Made by a program: the position numbers and the translations under genes. A model generated the notes under the pieces. The model ran no database searches. It was not told the origin of the DNA and saw nothing but the letters and a program-made list of their open reading frames with translations. A DNA stretch of 64,000 nucleotides. Origin: Zantedeschia hybrid cultivar (Eukaryota > Streptophyta > Magnoliopsida > Alismatales > Araceae). This document shows positions 21,430 through 33,299 of this stretch, in pieces; positions within the stretch are counted from its first letter, which is position 1; every line of letters begins with the position of its first letter. The stretch spans positions 49,905,129-49,969,128 of the forward strand of contig JARZZO010000009.1 in NCBI GenBank assembly GCA_030544215.1, written 5' to 3'.

Positions 21430-24400
21430 ATGAATGTCCAAGGTTACCAGGTCTTACAAACTTCCACCTCATTTTCTTCTTATTCTGCTGCTCTATCTGT
21501 TTTATGATGCTCTATCTGTTTTCGAGGTGGCTTGAATTTTTTTTGAAAGAATGTTAGAATGCTAATGAAAGGATTTCATGTTTCTTGGTAGTCTGAGCTT
21601 TGTTTCTTAATCTGTTTCCTTATCATACATATTGATTTTTTTTCTAAAAGTTATAGATTGTGAAATGACTTACAATTCTTTTTTTCCCCTGGATTGAGGA
21701 TGTTTCTGTTGTAGTGCAAGGAGAGGTTATTCATTTTTCATTTTGGATTCTTCCTCAATTGATTCTTCTAAGTCATGGAGAGTTTTATTTGATTATCCTA
21801 TTTACAATCCTTGCTTACTCCACGTTCACTTTCCGAGTTATAGATGCCTTTTGTCCTTTCAATGTGGATAAAGTTACAGCCATGTTATGTAGACAATATG
21901 TTGAATGAAGCCCTAAACAAGGGCATGGGAATAGAGGTACTGTGCTACTTCTTTTCTCTGAAACAAAGTTCATGAAACTGCCCAGTTATTTGACGTATAC
22001 ATGCTCCTCTCCATTCTTACGTCCATGGACAGTTAGTTATTTATGACTGTCTTCCTTTCTCCTATATATCCTTGAGCATATACCAACGGTAGCATCAAGA
22101 TTGGCCAAAGTTAAGCATTGGCAACACTTGTGATAATAGCACCGATCATGAAAGTGAGGCATTGTGAAACGACTTGTAGTTCCTTTTTTTGTTTTTCTTC
22201 CTGAATTGAGGATGTTCCTGTAGTAGTCCAAGGTAAAATTATTCATTTTTTATTTTGGATTCTTCCTCAATTAATTCTTCCAAGTTATTGAGAGTTTTAT
22301 TTGATTATCCTATTTACAATCCTTGCTCACTCCACTTTCACTTTCCGAGTTATAGGTGATTTCTGTCCTTTCGATGTGGACAAGGTTACGGCCATCTTAT
22401 GCAGCCAATATGTTGAATGAAGCCATAAACATAAGCACCTGCAAATAGAGGTACAATACTACTTTTCAGTGAAACAAGTTCACGAAGCTGCCCTGTTATT
22501 TGCCATGTACATGTTCCTTTTCATTCTTAAGTCTAGGGACCCTCAAGACCATTAGTTATTTATAACTTCCTTACTTTCTCCTATGTATCCTTGTCAAGAT
22601 TGACCAAGTGTTAAACATTGGCAACATGCATAAATTCTTTTTTGATATGCTCATTGTTTCCGAGAGACATTGTTTGTGTATGTACACGATATTGCTTATG
22701 GCATAAATCATTTTAGTGTCTCCTTACTACCCATTTATGTAAAAGTTAGCAGATATCATGTTGTTTGGCATTTTTTTTGTAATTTAAAAACCAAAAACAT
22801 TATGTAGAATTTGTTTGTGACCTCCTAAGAAATATCATATCTATTGAAGCAAAGAAAGCATAAACCAAGTTGACTGTTTACTATAAAAAACATTGCAACT
22901 AATTATATTATATCTTGTGTATGTATTCATTGTCCTGGCTGTTGTCACATTGACGGTTCAGATTGGTGAGGAATGTACAGGGTGGTGAGATGGAGGAGCT
23001 GGAGATGCACAGGAGCGATCGCAGTGCTGACCATTACGAGAGGCATCTCCTTCTTCGGCTTCACCATCAACCACCTATAGTTGCAGGGAGTGGTCAAGGG
23101 AGTGGTAATGAGAGTGAGATGGGAGTACGGGGTTATTCATTCAAGATTTGATTGGGAGTAGGAACATGGAGTGGGAGCACTTTTGGGAGCGGGAACGACG
23201 CAAAATGAATAAATCCTGCTACTACCAATGGAGCTGCTAGAGAGAGGGAGAACTTACTAGGACAACAACTGTTGCCAGCGATGGAATGATCACAGCAGAG
23301 TGGGTAGGGCGGGCCAGGGCAATGACGATCTCCTGACATTGTCATCCCTCTTGTAGGTTCCAGTGTGATAATGGTGATGGATTTCTTATGGGTGCTACAA
23401 TGGTCATGAATCTCTGGTAGGTGGGGCTATGGCGATCTTATCGATGGCGGTCTACGCCTTCGACAGCAGATGGGGCAGCAATGGTGGCGAAGTAGATCCT
23501 CTCTTCCTCTCCATTCTCTACTTCTCTCTCTCTCTCTCTCTTTGTGCCTCGATTTGTGGTTTTTGGCCCTTCACAATAATTTCTTCTCATAGGGGTGTAC
23601 TAGTAGAGATAGAGAAAGCGTGTGCGCACAAGAGAGAGCACGATATCAAGGGTAAGAAGATGAGGAGTGGTGGAGGTTTGGGCGGTGGAGATGGAGGGGA
23701 TGGTTGAAGGGTTGATGGGTGTTATGATGGGGGCAGCATTGGCTTTACCTCATTCTGTCTACATTGATTGCACAACCCTGCTCTATCTCCTGTATGTTCG
23801 TAATTTTTCATCTCTTCTTCTTTTCTATTTGATGGATTCCTTTCGTTTCTTTTTCCTCTCATTCCTTTTTTTTTTTTTTGGGGGGGGGGGGGGGGGGAGG
23901 GGGGTTGTTACAGAAGAAGAGAAGATGGTGAAAAAGAGAGGGAGGACGCAGAGCAGCGATGCTGCCTCTCTGGGTCTCCTTCATCCTTCATCTCTGCAAA
24001 GAAATACCCTGCAGATTATCTTTCTATGAATGTGACAGTTATTGCAAGCAAGTGAACATGGGTTTTATTCTCTCCTTTTCCTTTTGCCTCTTTTCTTCTT
24101 ATTCGATTGAGTTAGAGAATTCCTAGTTGTTGTCATATTAATGATTGTCTCACCATTTATCTTATGTTAGGGTCAAATAAACCGATGACTGAAACCTCCT
24201 TACTATCTAATGTGGATGATTGGTAGGCATGCTTGTCACCTCTTTTTAAACTATTCTTAGATGTTTACTATTGTCGATGTCTTTTCTTCTTTTTTGGGGA
24301 AAGGTTATGATATTAATACACTTTTAATTTTATGAATCTAGCTGTTGTCCATTTATCTTTCATGGAAGACTCATTTATGAAGATGCATCCACCTGGCAGG

Positions 24401-25180
24401 TTTGAGGAGAAATATGGATGTATGTGTCCTTTTCTTTGTGGCTTCTATATCCCTTTTTCCATAAAAAATGGTTTCGATATAGGTGTATTTGCTTCTTTCC
24501 TTCCAATTACTACTTTATACCTAGGGTTATAGTTAAGATATCATCCTGTGGACTTGTTCACTAGCTGTGCAAAAGAAATCTGTTTTAACAGCAGGGGACA
24601 CATTTGGCTAAAGCTAAGCAAACCTTTGTGGCCTTAGGGATGGATGCTAACAAGTATTTTGTTCTATTCCTATGATAATCATCCAGGCACGTAAGCTTTT
24701 TCTTCGATTAATATGTGTAAATGTGTATGTTATTTCTTTTTCTTCAGGTCTTTCTGTTTTTTCAATTTTGTGACGTTGCAACTTGATCGTTGATTTTCTT
24801 TTTTTCTTTTCTCTTTTTTCTTTTTTCAAACAGTATGACATTGTCCCTAAATTTGATGTTCCTATAATGATGTGGTTTAGCTAATTGTAGAAGCTGAAAG
24901 TCTTGATGTGGTTAGAAGTTGAGTTTATTTTCTCTACAATAAGAATCATAGTTTTCACATGAAGATGAGGGAAGTGAAAAGAAATAATCTTCAGACATTG
25001 AGATAAACATCAGCTCTTCTTTTAGAATAATCAGCTGCATCTATTTGAATATTGATATTATAAACGGTGAAAAAATGGATAAGAGGAGAATGTTTATTAC
25101 TGAATAAGCATACAACCAGCCATTTGACTAGAAAATGCTTTCGGCACTTGGCTTTTGTGATGAAAATTGGCAACGAAGAC
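21430..25180 (+). repeat. Segmental repeat unit 2 of the gene-like region, degenerate
   Basis: Homologous to unit 1 in the same order, with broken versions of its exons (about 21855, 23911, 24833) and no LINE. A shorter internal duplication repeats the 21600-21950 stretch at about 22140-22460 (both contain GTTATTCATTTTT..TTTTGGATTCTTCCTC). Also holds a (TC)n run at 23520-23541 and a poly(T)-poly(G) tract at 23866-23900. A segment at 23310-23510 matches 19090-19290 of unit 1. Confidence 0.55.
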
Positions 25181-25690
25181 AGTCTCTGTACATAATGTCC
25201 AAGGTTACTAGGTCTTATGAACTTTTACCTCATTTTCTTCTTATTCTGGTTCTCTGTCTGCTTTCAAGGTGTGACTTGAATTTGTTTTGAAAGAATATAA
25301 AGATTTCATGTTTCTAGGTAGCCTGAGGTTTGTTTCTTAATCTACTTGTTTGATTTCAAGTTGTAGCCAGAACTTTTTCTAAAAGGGTATTGAGGAATTG
25401 TGAAATGACTTACAATTCCTTTTTTTTTTTGTTGGGGGGGGGGGGGGGGGAAGGATTGTGGATATTTCTATAGTAGTCCAAGGAAAAGTTATTCATTTTT
25501 TATTTTGGATTCTTCCTCGATTAATTCTTTTTAGTCATTGAGAATTTGATTTGATCATCCTATTTACAATCCATTCTCACTCCACTTTGACTTCCCAAGT
25601 CATAGGTGATTTCTGTCCTTTGGATGTTGAGAAGGTTACAACCATGTTATGCAGCCAACATGTTGAATGAAGGCTATGAAGCCCTATTTT
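25181..25690 (+). repeat. Third, partial copy of the segmental repeat
   Basis: Repeats the unit start (GGTTACTAGGTCTTATGAAC) and the 18690-18837 region (about 25530-25680) and then diverges. A run of about 18 G at 25434-25451 is embedded. All coding potential is lost. Confidence 0.55.
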
Positions 25691-26469
25691 GAGAACCATC
25701 CTTTTGTACCTAGGGGCTTTGATTGGTTGGTCCTAGGCTTGGCCTGTAGAAATTCTTGTTCAAGCTTACTAGAAAAGCCATGTCCAAGGTTGTATAGAGC
25801 CCACTATTCTAGGGCATGAGCTTTTGGGCTTAATTTATGTTCAGTAGTAAATTCTATACTTCTATTTTAGAGGCCCTTGATCTTCATTGAATGGACATAT
25901 TTAGTATGCATCAGTGTGTAAAACATATAATTATATGTTCGTCTATGTAATGGTAGCTTAATATATGAATGTTGCATATAGGCTACATATCATAATTTAT
26001 CTCTTACGTATTTTTTTGCCAAAAAGAATCTCTTATGTATTTTTTAATTATCAAAATTTCAGGCCTGGGCTAACTTGTCCTTGTCGAATCTCTTGGTGAA
26101 CAGAACGGTTTTCTTTCTAAAACATGCCTCAAATGGGCTTGTTCAGAGCCACTTGTTGGTGATTGGGCAGGCTGGCTATTGATCTTTGAATAGCCAATAA
26201 CAAATGGCTTTTGAAGGATGGGATTTTATGGTAGTCTGGTGAAGTGTCTTTATATGGCATACTTTGTCTCCTGATTTCCTTGCAGTTAAGTAGCAGTCCA
26301 TTCATTTTTATGTTTAATCAGCATGTAGGCTTATGGTAGAGAGGTAAGCTTAATTTTTTCTCTTAATTCAGAATATAAAAATTTCCTTATACAATAATAG
26401 AAAAGGTTCTACTGTTTTCTCATATTTTTTCACAAGAAGATGACTCATTTTTTGTGAAGGTTTTTGTTA
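25691..26469. other. Intergenic or intronic, nothing recognised
   Basis: No coding frame or repeat supported by reading. Possibly the continuing intron of the gene-like region. Confidence 0.35.
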
Positions 26470-27205
26470 TTGGGCCCACTCAATGCTCAACTCAAAACCT
26501 AGGCGTTGAGTTGAAGGGACCATATCATTATATAGATGGGTGATTCTATGGAATATCCGATGTGGGATTATCCCCTATATGCCTCTGCAGGTGCAGGCTG
26601 ACATTAAGCATTGACACGTGGGCATTAGGCACCATGGCCTGACGTATGTACCTAGGACACAAAGCCCGCAGTGATACCATATTGAAATTATTGGCCCATC
26701 CAACTCAAAACCTTAAGACATTGTGTGGAGTAGGCACCATATATATTAAATATTGTTTCTTTTGTTCTTTTTTCAATTGTGGGACTATTCTAACATGCCC
26801 CCTCACGTGCAGGCTGATTTTAGACTCTGTCACGTGGACTACAAATACTAGGTGCGCGGCCCGGTTCATAACCTGGGCTCTGATACCATCTAGAAACCTT
26901 AAAACTACGGCGTTGAAGCTTTAAGGCCCAGTATGTCTTAAACATATGGAGTGCACCCTAGATAACCAATGTGGGACTATCCCTACATACGGCTGTCCTT
27001 AACACCCCCCTTACGGCCAAGGTGGGCCGTGGAATTGAATGGGGAGGAGGTGTAAACATTAGAGCTGCCGTCCATAACTCTGATATCATCTAGAAACCTC
27101 AAAACCGTGGCGTTGAAGTTTTAAGGCACATGATCATTTAAACATATGTGGCACACCCTAGATAACCGATGTAGGACTATCCCCACATACGGCCTTCCTC
27201 AACAA
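26470..27205. repeat. Tandem repeat of about 200 bp, roughly four copies
   Basis: Copies begin near 26480, 26690, 26879 and 27079. The last two are the clearest: TCTGATACCATCTAGAAACC at 26879 recurs as TCTGATATCATCTAGAAACC at 27079, and both end ACATACGGC. The unit contains AACTCAAAACCT, GTGGGACTATCCC and ACCAT motifs. TCTGATACCA also resembles a reversed tRNA-Met primer site, so these may be decayed ends of an LTR element. Confidence 0.6.
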
Positions 27206-27232
27206 TTCTATTCTCATCTACCATCACTTCAG

Positions 27233-27345
27233 GATTACAAAATTCTTCATGGAGGTTGCTCGGAGAATACTAATGTGGATAATGAGTTTATACAGGATTT
27301 CCATAGACCTGCAACCGTTGTCCTCGTGGGTAAAACATTAGGTCA
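27233..27345 (+). CDS. Exon-like segment, about 37 codons, unrecognised
   Basis: A pyrimidine-rich acceptor (CATCACTTCAG) ends at 27232. The frame reads DYKILHGGCSENTNVDNE then FIQDFHRPATVVLVGKTL. Possible donors lie at GTG|GGTAAAA (about 27324) and TTAG|GTCAG (about 27345); the end is uncertain. It may belong to the same gene as the exons at 18-21 kb. No family is recognised. Confidence 0.35.
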
Positions 27346-27974
27346 GACAACTATTGATATTTAAACTCTATTTCTTTGTATTTTTCTATTTATTGGTTAA
27401 TATGGTATCTGCCATCTATCTAGTTAGTAGCATTTCTTATTTAGGAAGCCATGGCTGTTGTCTGACTACAACTTCATGCATATAAACATTTTTCATCACC
27501 GCATCATATTATCAATTAATGACTTTTTTGAACACCTTCCTGGACATATACTGTTGAATGAACAAGCTGTAGGGATTTTCTCTTGTGTAATGCTGGTTAG
27601 AAATTGTGTTCCATAAACTTGCAAAAACCTTGAAGGGATAAGAAAAAATTGATTAGTCATCCCTTCCAATAATGTTACTTGAAGCTCTTTTTGATTGAAT
27701 GGAAATGCTAAGTAAACCTACGTCGTATGCTTTCTAAAATATAGTCAGAAGTTATCTTTGTATTTTCTTTTGAACAATTCTACATTTGAGTTTTTGGGCA
27801 GATTTTCCTTCCCTTTGCCTGTTTCTGAATTTGAATCTATTCCCCTTCCATGTTCAAACTATTTGAGGATATCATCAGTAGAGATTCATTTTTTCTTGTT
27901 TTCTTGGAAAGTGTAAAGGGGTTAGACATGATAAGATTTACAGTTCTTAGCCTCATTACATAACTAGACCCTTT

Positions 27975-28169
27975 ATGGTTTTCTTGAGGGAGAAGCATCG
28001 TGTTACTGGTTTTAACATTATAAAATCTGCGGTTCTTAGCAAGCAGGTTGAGGCATCAAGTTGGGGGTGGCTTGACAGTAGCTTAGCAGCAGCTTGGACT
28101 TCGATGAATCTGCTTTCAGGGAAGGTGATACTTTTTGCTCATCTTTTGGTTGGGTTTCTAATTAGTTAG
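27975..28169 (+). CDS. Exon-like segment, possible founder of the 140-bp tandem array
   Basis: An open frame of 64 codons beginning MVFLREKHRVTGFNIIKSAV. Its middle, VEASSWGWLDSSLAAAWTSM (about 28039-28098), is the least damaged version of the segment repeated about 40 times between 35.8 and 63.5 kb. The array copies keep an acceptor (AAGCAG|G) and a donor (CAG|GTAAGG), and this copy keeps the acceptor; its donor is altered to GGAAGG or moved to AAG|GTGATA. The upstream block (TTTATGGTTTTCTTGAGGGA) also recurs in the arrays. I do not recognise the protein. Confidence 0.4.
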   Translation: MVFLREKHRVTGFNIIKSAVLSKQVEASSWGWLDSSLAAAWTSMNLLSGKVILFAHLLVGFLIS

Positions 28170-28754
28170 AAGATTAGGGGATTAAGTTCTCGTTAATTTA
28201 GATTTTCATTTTGCAATAAACTAGAACATTATTGTGCAATAGCATTTCATCATAGGCTTTATTTAATATATGATTAGATTGTTTGATTAAAATTCAAATA
28301 TAAAAGCGAAGTGATAGTTTAACAATATAGGGAACATATATTGTGAGTATAGAACATCTAATGCAATCAGGCTTGTTTGGGTTGTGTAAAGGAAAGAAAT
28401 AATTTTGCAAGATTAAAAATGTAATTCTCATGGCTTTAGGATACATTCTAAGACACACATACACTACTTAAGAGTCAACAAGATGAAGAAAAGTTCTAAG
28501 AAACTTAAGTTACAGAAAGAATTCTTTGATAATTGTTATCCTCGTGAAAGAATGATTTCTTTGAAATGATGAACACCGTAAATGTTTGAATATTCTTATC
28601 ATACAACCCTTATGAAACTGTAATGAGTTTTTACAGTACTGACCACACTATATGATTAGACTCTATGATTTCCTTGAGGGTGTAGTACCCGTATTTCTGG
28701 TTTTAGGCAGAGATGAGATTTGTGGTTCTTGGTAAGCAATTGCCGACCGGGAGC
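28170..28754. repeat. Spacer block B, first copy
   Basis: AT-rich non-coding block that recurs at about 36310-37600, 48960-50400, 54440-55690 and partly 55860-56300. Landmarks: GATTAGATTGTTTGATTAAAAT, AGAATGATTTCTTTGAAATGATGAAC and ending GATTTGTGGTTCTTGGTAAGCAATTGCC. Confidence 0.6.
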
Positions 28755-28940
28755 ACGTTGGTGACCCTCCACCTAACTCCCCCCAGTTGAGATTTACAGT
28801 TGTGCCTTTTTAGTCTGACATCGGTTACTTTACAAAACTTCATCCCACTTTCTCTTTAAATCTCAAGCCTTTCTCTACTGTACCTTTCCAAGCTCAGCGA
28901 CTCGATTATTTCTAGCTAGGTGAACTCAGTTTATTAGCTC
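28755..28940. repeat. Fragment of the Agenet-carrying repeat
   Basis: Matches the distal part of the Agenet-carrying element (for example 52380-52520 and 60600-60760): GGGATTTACAGTTG, then TCTTTAAATCTCAAGCCT and CCAAGCTCAGCGA. Both element ends are missing. Confidence 0.6.
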
Positions 28941-29250
28941 AATGTTCCGATTAGTGCAAGGTCGACATACTGCGTGTAGACAAGCCTTACACTTGTCGGT
29001 GGCTCCACAACTACCTCAGTTCGTCCCACTCACCTAATGGGCTAACACTGCAGGTGCTCATCACCTTTTATTGCTTCGACTATTTCTAGCTAGGTGAACT
29101 CAGTTTATTAGCTCAATGCTCCGATTAGCGCAAGGTCGACATACAGAGTCTAGACAAGCCTTACACTTGTTGGTGGCTCTACATCTACCTCTGTTCGTCC
29201 CACTCACCTAATGGGTTGACACTGCGGGTGCTCATCACCTTTCATTGCTA
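28903..29250. repeat. Two tandem copies of a 174-bp sequence
   Basis: TTTCTAGCTAGGTGAACTCA at about 28910 recurs at about 29084 (offset 174). Both copies continue through GCAAGGTCGACATA, AGACAAGCCTTACACTTGT and CTCACCTAATGGG. The unit starts inside the Agenet-derived fragment and carries extra unrelated sequence, so it records a junction that was duplicated. Confidence 0.7.
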
Positions 29251-29429
29251 TGAGCTCACGTCTTGAGCTTCTGGCTTGCTGAGTGAGGATGTCATTCTTG
29301 TCATTTAATTTGCTTGCTACATCTTAGAGTATTAGGTCCCTACACCTTGTAAACCCGTCGGACCTTGCATGTTAGCCTGTAAAAGTAGTTCGTCTTGTCC
29401 CGCATCTCATCACAATCACATTATGGAAC
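29251..29429. other. Spacer before the decayed chromovirus
   Basis: No 5' LTR matching the 3' LTR candidate at 34731-35165 was found here. No other feature recognised. Confidence 0.3.
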
Positions 29430-30189
29430 CCACATTTGTACTTTTGGGCAAATCTTCACAAGACATAAGCGATCAGTTTGGACGACTGACCCAACATGTG
29501 GATGAGGGGCGTGAGGCTTGGGAGTGTTTATGAGTCATGGAAGGAAGAGTGAATAATTTGGAGAACCCTCCGGATAGACTCTAGGAGGTAGAGGAATGTG
29601 TGGGAGCACGTGAGCATCCGAAGAACTATCGAGGAGAGTCGATTAGGGCCCCCAATCCACCTTAAGGCCAGGAGGATGTTCTTGATTGCGATCCCAATTG
29701 CGTACGTCTAGAGAGAGCCCTGCAAAGGAGAGTTAAGTTTGATGACGGGTTGGCCTACAAGCGATATCTTGACCCACTTCGGGATTGGATGGGTGCCCAC
29801 GGTCGCAGACAAGATTGCGTGCCATGTAACAGAGTTTCCCGAGGCTATGGCGAGTATGACGAGTGCAACCCATTCTCCGACCCACCACGAGTGCGGCAGG
29901 AGGCTTATGGCCATGGTAGGGATCGTGCGTCCTTTAAGAGAGCCCTACATTATTATGATGATTTTGAGGGATATGAAGGGGCTCCCGACCCTTACAGGGT
30001 TCAGGGGGATGTGCCTCACTGTGAGTGAGATCTCGAGTGCTTTGAGAGGGTCCTATATGGGGGTGTGGGCGAGAGGGACGAGTATGATATCCCTTACCTA
30101 CCACAGGTTAGGTGGGATGCCTATGAGTGTGGTCAAGAGTGCATGTCATTTGATATCGCTTAGAGATTACCCCGACATTGATGATCACA

Positions 30190-30730
30190 TTCTCCATATT
30201 GTGAGGGTGGATGCCTCTACTTTTAATGGTACCCTGGACCCTAAAGCCTATCTTGATTGGAAGGTGGGGATGAGCTAGTATTTTTCCTGGTATGCCATGA
30301 GCGAAGAGAGGAAGGTGAGCCTTGCCTCTGTGGCTTTTGGGTCAAGCCAAAACCTACTTGCTCAATATTGAGCATCTTCGTGCTACAAGGCGACAAAGAT
30401 CTATCTCTATACTGGAGGAAATGAGAGAGAAACTGCAGGAAAAATACGTGCCTCCATCTTATGAGCAGTGCCTTGTAGACCAGTGGTAGAGGTTGTCTCA
30501 GGATAGTCAGACGGTGTCTGAGTACATCGTCGAATTTAATAATTATTGCCTTAGTTCTGACATCGGCGAGGATAGTAGGGTCACCTTATCGAGGTTTCGG
30601 GCAGGGTTGCATAAGAGCATCTAACGTAAGCTATTCCTACGTAAGGTGATCACACTAGAGCAGGCATATCAAATTGCCTTAGATGTGGAACAATTTTAGA
30701 AGCCCTCTAGGCCCCCCTATTCTCCAGTAG
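30190..30730 (+). pseudogene. Chromovirus Gag remnant
   Basis: Frame pieces read VDASTFNGTLDPKAYLDWKV, then LEEMREKLQEKYVPPSYEQ, SQDSQTVSEYIVEFNNYC, EDSRVTLSRFRAGLHKSI and TLEQAYQIALDVEQF. This is the retrotransposon Gag domain layout (F.G..DP...LDW ... EKY.PP.Y ... V.EY...F ... R..AGL). Frameshifts near 30330 and in-frame TAG/TAA codons break it. Confidence 0.7.
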
Positions 30731-30951
30731 CTTGACCTTCGGAGTGCGACCAGTCGCCCTATGCCCTTACCTAAGCGGTCCGAAGCTACTCCCATCACTT
30801 CTGTGAGGACCCCTACTGCTACTACTCTAAGCCCTTCCTCACCCCTACCTCTAACCACCTCGGCTTAGACTTCCACCATCCCTCAAGCTAAAAGGAGAGG
30901 CAACAAAGGGACATTATTAGTTAGTAGGAACAACTAACAGGCAAGAAGCTC

Positions 30952-31008
30952 TCGTAATCATTGCTTTAGGTGTTATAGGGTTGGCCACTATACTAGTGTC
31001 AGTGCCCA
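30952..31008 (+). pseudogene. Gag zinc knuckle remnant
   Basis: Reads NHCFRCYRVGHYTSVSAH, matching C-x2-C-x4-H with the last Cys lost. It sits between Gag and protease as expected. Confidence 0.55.
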
Positions 31009-31289
31009 TTAGGGCCCTTCTAGTTGAGTCAGAACCCGATAACCCCCCCCCCCCTCCCCCACACACACACAGTCATAAGGAGGAGAAGAACTACATACGT
31101 TACCCATCCCTAGCCGAGGAGTTTGAGAACGGTGCCAACCTATGATGCGTATATGGGGGTACACCAAAGTCGAGGACATTATGGACTCATCTGGGGACTA
31201 GGCTTGGTGTGGTGAGATGCATTGTTACACAGACCAAGGAGGATGACTAGTGTCAAACAACCATCTTCCACACCTACACTAGGATAGCC

Positions 31290-31870
31290 GACCAATCATG
31301 CAAGATCATAATTGACAATGGGAGTTGTATCAACACAATCTCCAATGATTGTGTCTCCCATCTGAGGTTTTGGATCCCGAGACTCACCCTGAGCCTTACC
31401 AAGTCTTGTGGATTAATGCCTCATCCATACCCATCATGACTCGCTACCTGGTACACCTTTAGTTCTGATCCTATTGGAGGCCGATTTGGTGTGATGTCCT
31501 TCCTGTGGAGGTAGGAAGCATCATCTTGGGTAGGCCATGGATTTATGATGAGGACGCCACCCTGTTTGGTAGGACCAACATATGTCTTCAAGCACGATGT
31601 AGAAAGATTCTCTTGCATCCCTTCCCACCTAAGACCCTCACCAAGAGAGGCCTCATCTCGGAGAATCCACCTACCACACCCTCATCTTCACGCAACCCTT
31701 CCCTACTTATTGCTTCCCCATCCAACCCACCTAACCAAAAACATTCCTTAAAGTCAAAGGCGAAGGTGTCTTTTCATATGATCAAGGCAAGTGAATTCAA
31801 GGGAGAAGTTATTGAGGGAGCCCCAGTTTGGGTTGTTGTAATAAGTGAGCCATCAGCCATCTGAGAGTTA
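31290..31870 (+). pseudogene. Chromovirus protease region remnant
   Basis: IIDNGSCINTIS (about 31309-31344) is the retropepsin active-site segment with D-N-G-S where D-S/T-G is usual. Further on, LPVEVGSIILGRPWIYDED (about 31501) is the conserved ILGRPW strand of plant Ty3 proteases. Frames shift between the two. Confidence 0.65.
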
Positions 31871-31889
31871 CCTCATCCCACAGGTTGAG

Positions 31890-32820
31890 GAAACGAGAGT
31901 TGTCCTAGACGAGTATCAAGATGTATTCCTTGAGGATCTTTTAGATCAACTACTACCCATACATAACATACGACGCGCCATTGATTTCATCCTTGGGTCC
32001 ACCTTGCCCAACTTGCCTCACTATCACTTGAATCCCACTGTGTAGGAAAAATTATAGAGGAAGGTTGAGAAACTCATTAGGAAGGGCTTTTTTAGAGTCA
32101 TCACCAGCCCTCTTTGCTATGCCAACCCTATCGACTCCTAAGAAGGATGGCACCTGGCAGATGTGTGTTGACAGCTGCGCGATCGACAGGATCATTGTGA
32201 AAAATAGGTTCCCCATTCTTCAACGTGATGACATGCTTGACATGATAGCGGGAGCTACCATCTTTTCAAAGATTAACCTGAAGAGCGGGTACCATCAGGT
32301 CCAGATCTGGCCAAAGAATGAGTGGAAGACAACTTTTAAGACCAACGATGGTCTTTATAAGTGGCTTGTCCTTTTGGACTATCTAATGCCCCCCGCATCT
32401 TCATAAGGTTCATGACTCAGGTCCTACGACCCTTTATGGGTTCCTTTGTTGTTGTCTACTTTGATGACATTCTCATTTACATTAGGACAAGAGAAGGCCA
32501 CTTGAGCCACCTCTGCCAAGTCTGGGAGGTGCTAAGAAAAGAGACCTTTTTGGGTTTTTTTTACTAATCAAATGACCTTGGATTTCATACTATCCCATAG
32601 GGGTGTTTTCGTCGACCTCAAAAAGGTCAAGGCAATTGTTGAGTGGCCCCAGCCTATTAGCATCCATGATATTCGAAGCTTCTATGGATTAGCATCTTTC
32701 TATAGGAGATTCATTAGGGGATTTAGCACTGTGATGGTCCCGATCATGGATTGCATCCGTAAGGAGCCTTTTGAGTGGATTAAGGCCGCTTCCAAAACCT
32801 TCGCAGAGGTCAAGAATTGA
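31890..32820 (+). pseudogene. Chromovirus reverse transcriptase remnant
   Basis: Pieces in order: LDEYQDVFLEDL, LPNLPHYHLNP, TLSTPKKDGTWQMCVDSCAI, FSKINLKSGYHQVQIWPKNE, PFGLSNAPRIFIRFM and VVVYFDDILIYIR, then DFILSHRGVFVDLKKVKAI and IRSFYGLASFYRRFIRGF. The YFDD catalytic motif is still readable at about 32457-32468. At least two frameshifts and several stops prevent expression. Confidence 0.8.
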
Positions 32821-32879
32821 ATCACTTAGGCCGTACTTTGCCTCCCTGATTTCTTTAAAGTCTTTGAGGCCTCTTGCGG

Positions 32880-33237
32880 ACGGCTCTTAGGTAAGTATAG
32901 GAGGAGTGTTAGGTTAAGAAGGATATGGCGTACTTCAGTGAGAAGCTGGCTAATGCCAAACTGAGATATTCCACTTATGATATGGAGTTATGTGCCGTGG
33001 TTTAGGCTCTCCGCTGTTGGTGGCATTACTTGTTGCCCCAGGAGTTTGTTTTATACTCCGATCATTAGGTCACTCTTCTTCCTCAAATCCCAAAAAAAGT
33101 TGAATCTCAAACACGGTCGATGGGTAGAGTTTCTACAGGTATACACTTTTATACTGAAGCACAAGGTGAGAGTTGAGAATAGGGTAGCAGACGCCCTCAA
33201 TCGACGAGTGTCCTTTCTATCACGAGTGTTGAGGTGA
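32880..33237 (+). pseudogene. Chromovirus RNase H remnant
   Basis: RNase H pieces are recognisable although broken: LRCWWHYLLPQEFVLYSDH in one frame (about 33006-33065), then VYTFILKHKVRVENRVADAL (from about 33138) in another. The latter is the conserved F.L.HK.G.EN.VADALSR end of Ty3 RNase H. Confidence 0.65.
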
Positions 33238-33299
33238 CTAGGTTCGATAAACTCAAAGAATTGTTGAGGCATGTCTTGATTTTGGAGAGATCTACACTA

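Noticed and set aside
26877..26890. TCTGATACCA as a primer binding site of an LTR element at 26.5-27.2 kb
   Set aside because: No LTR pair, purine tract or pol was found around it; kept only as a possible origin of the 200-bp repeat.
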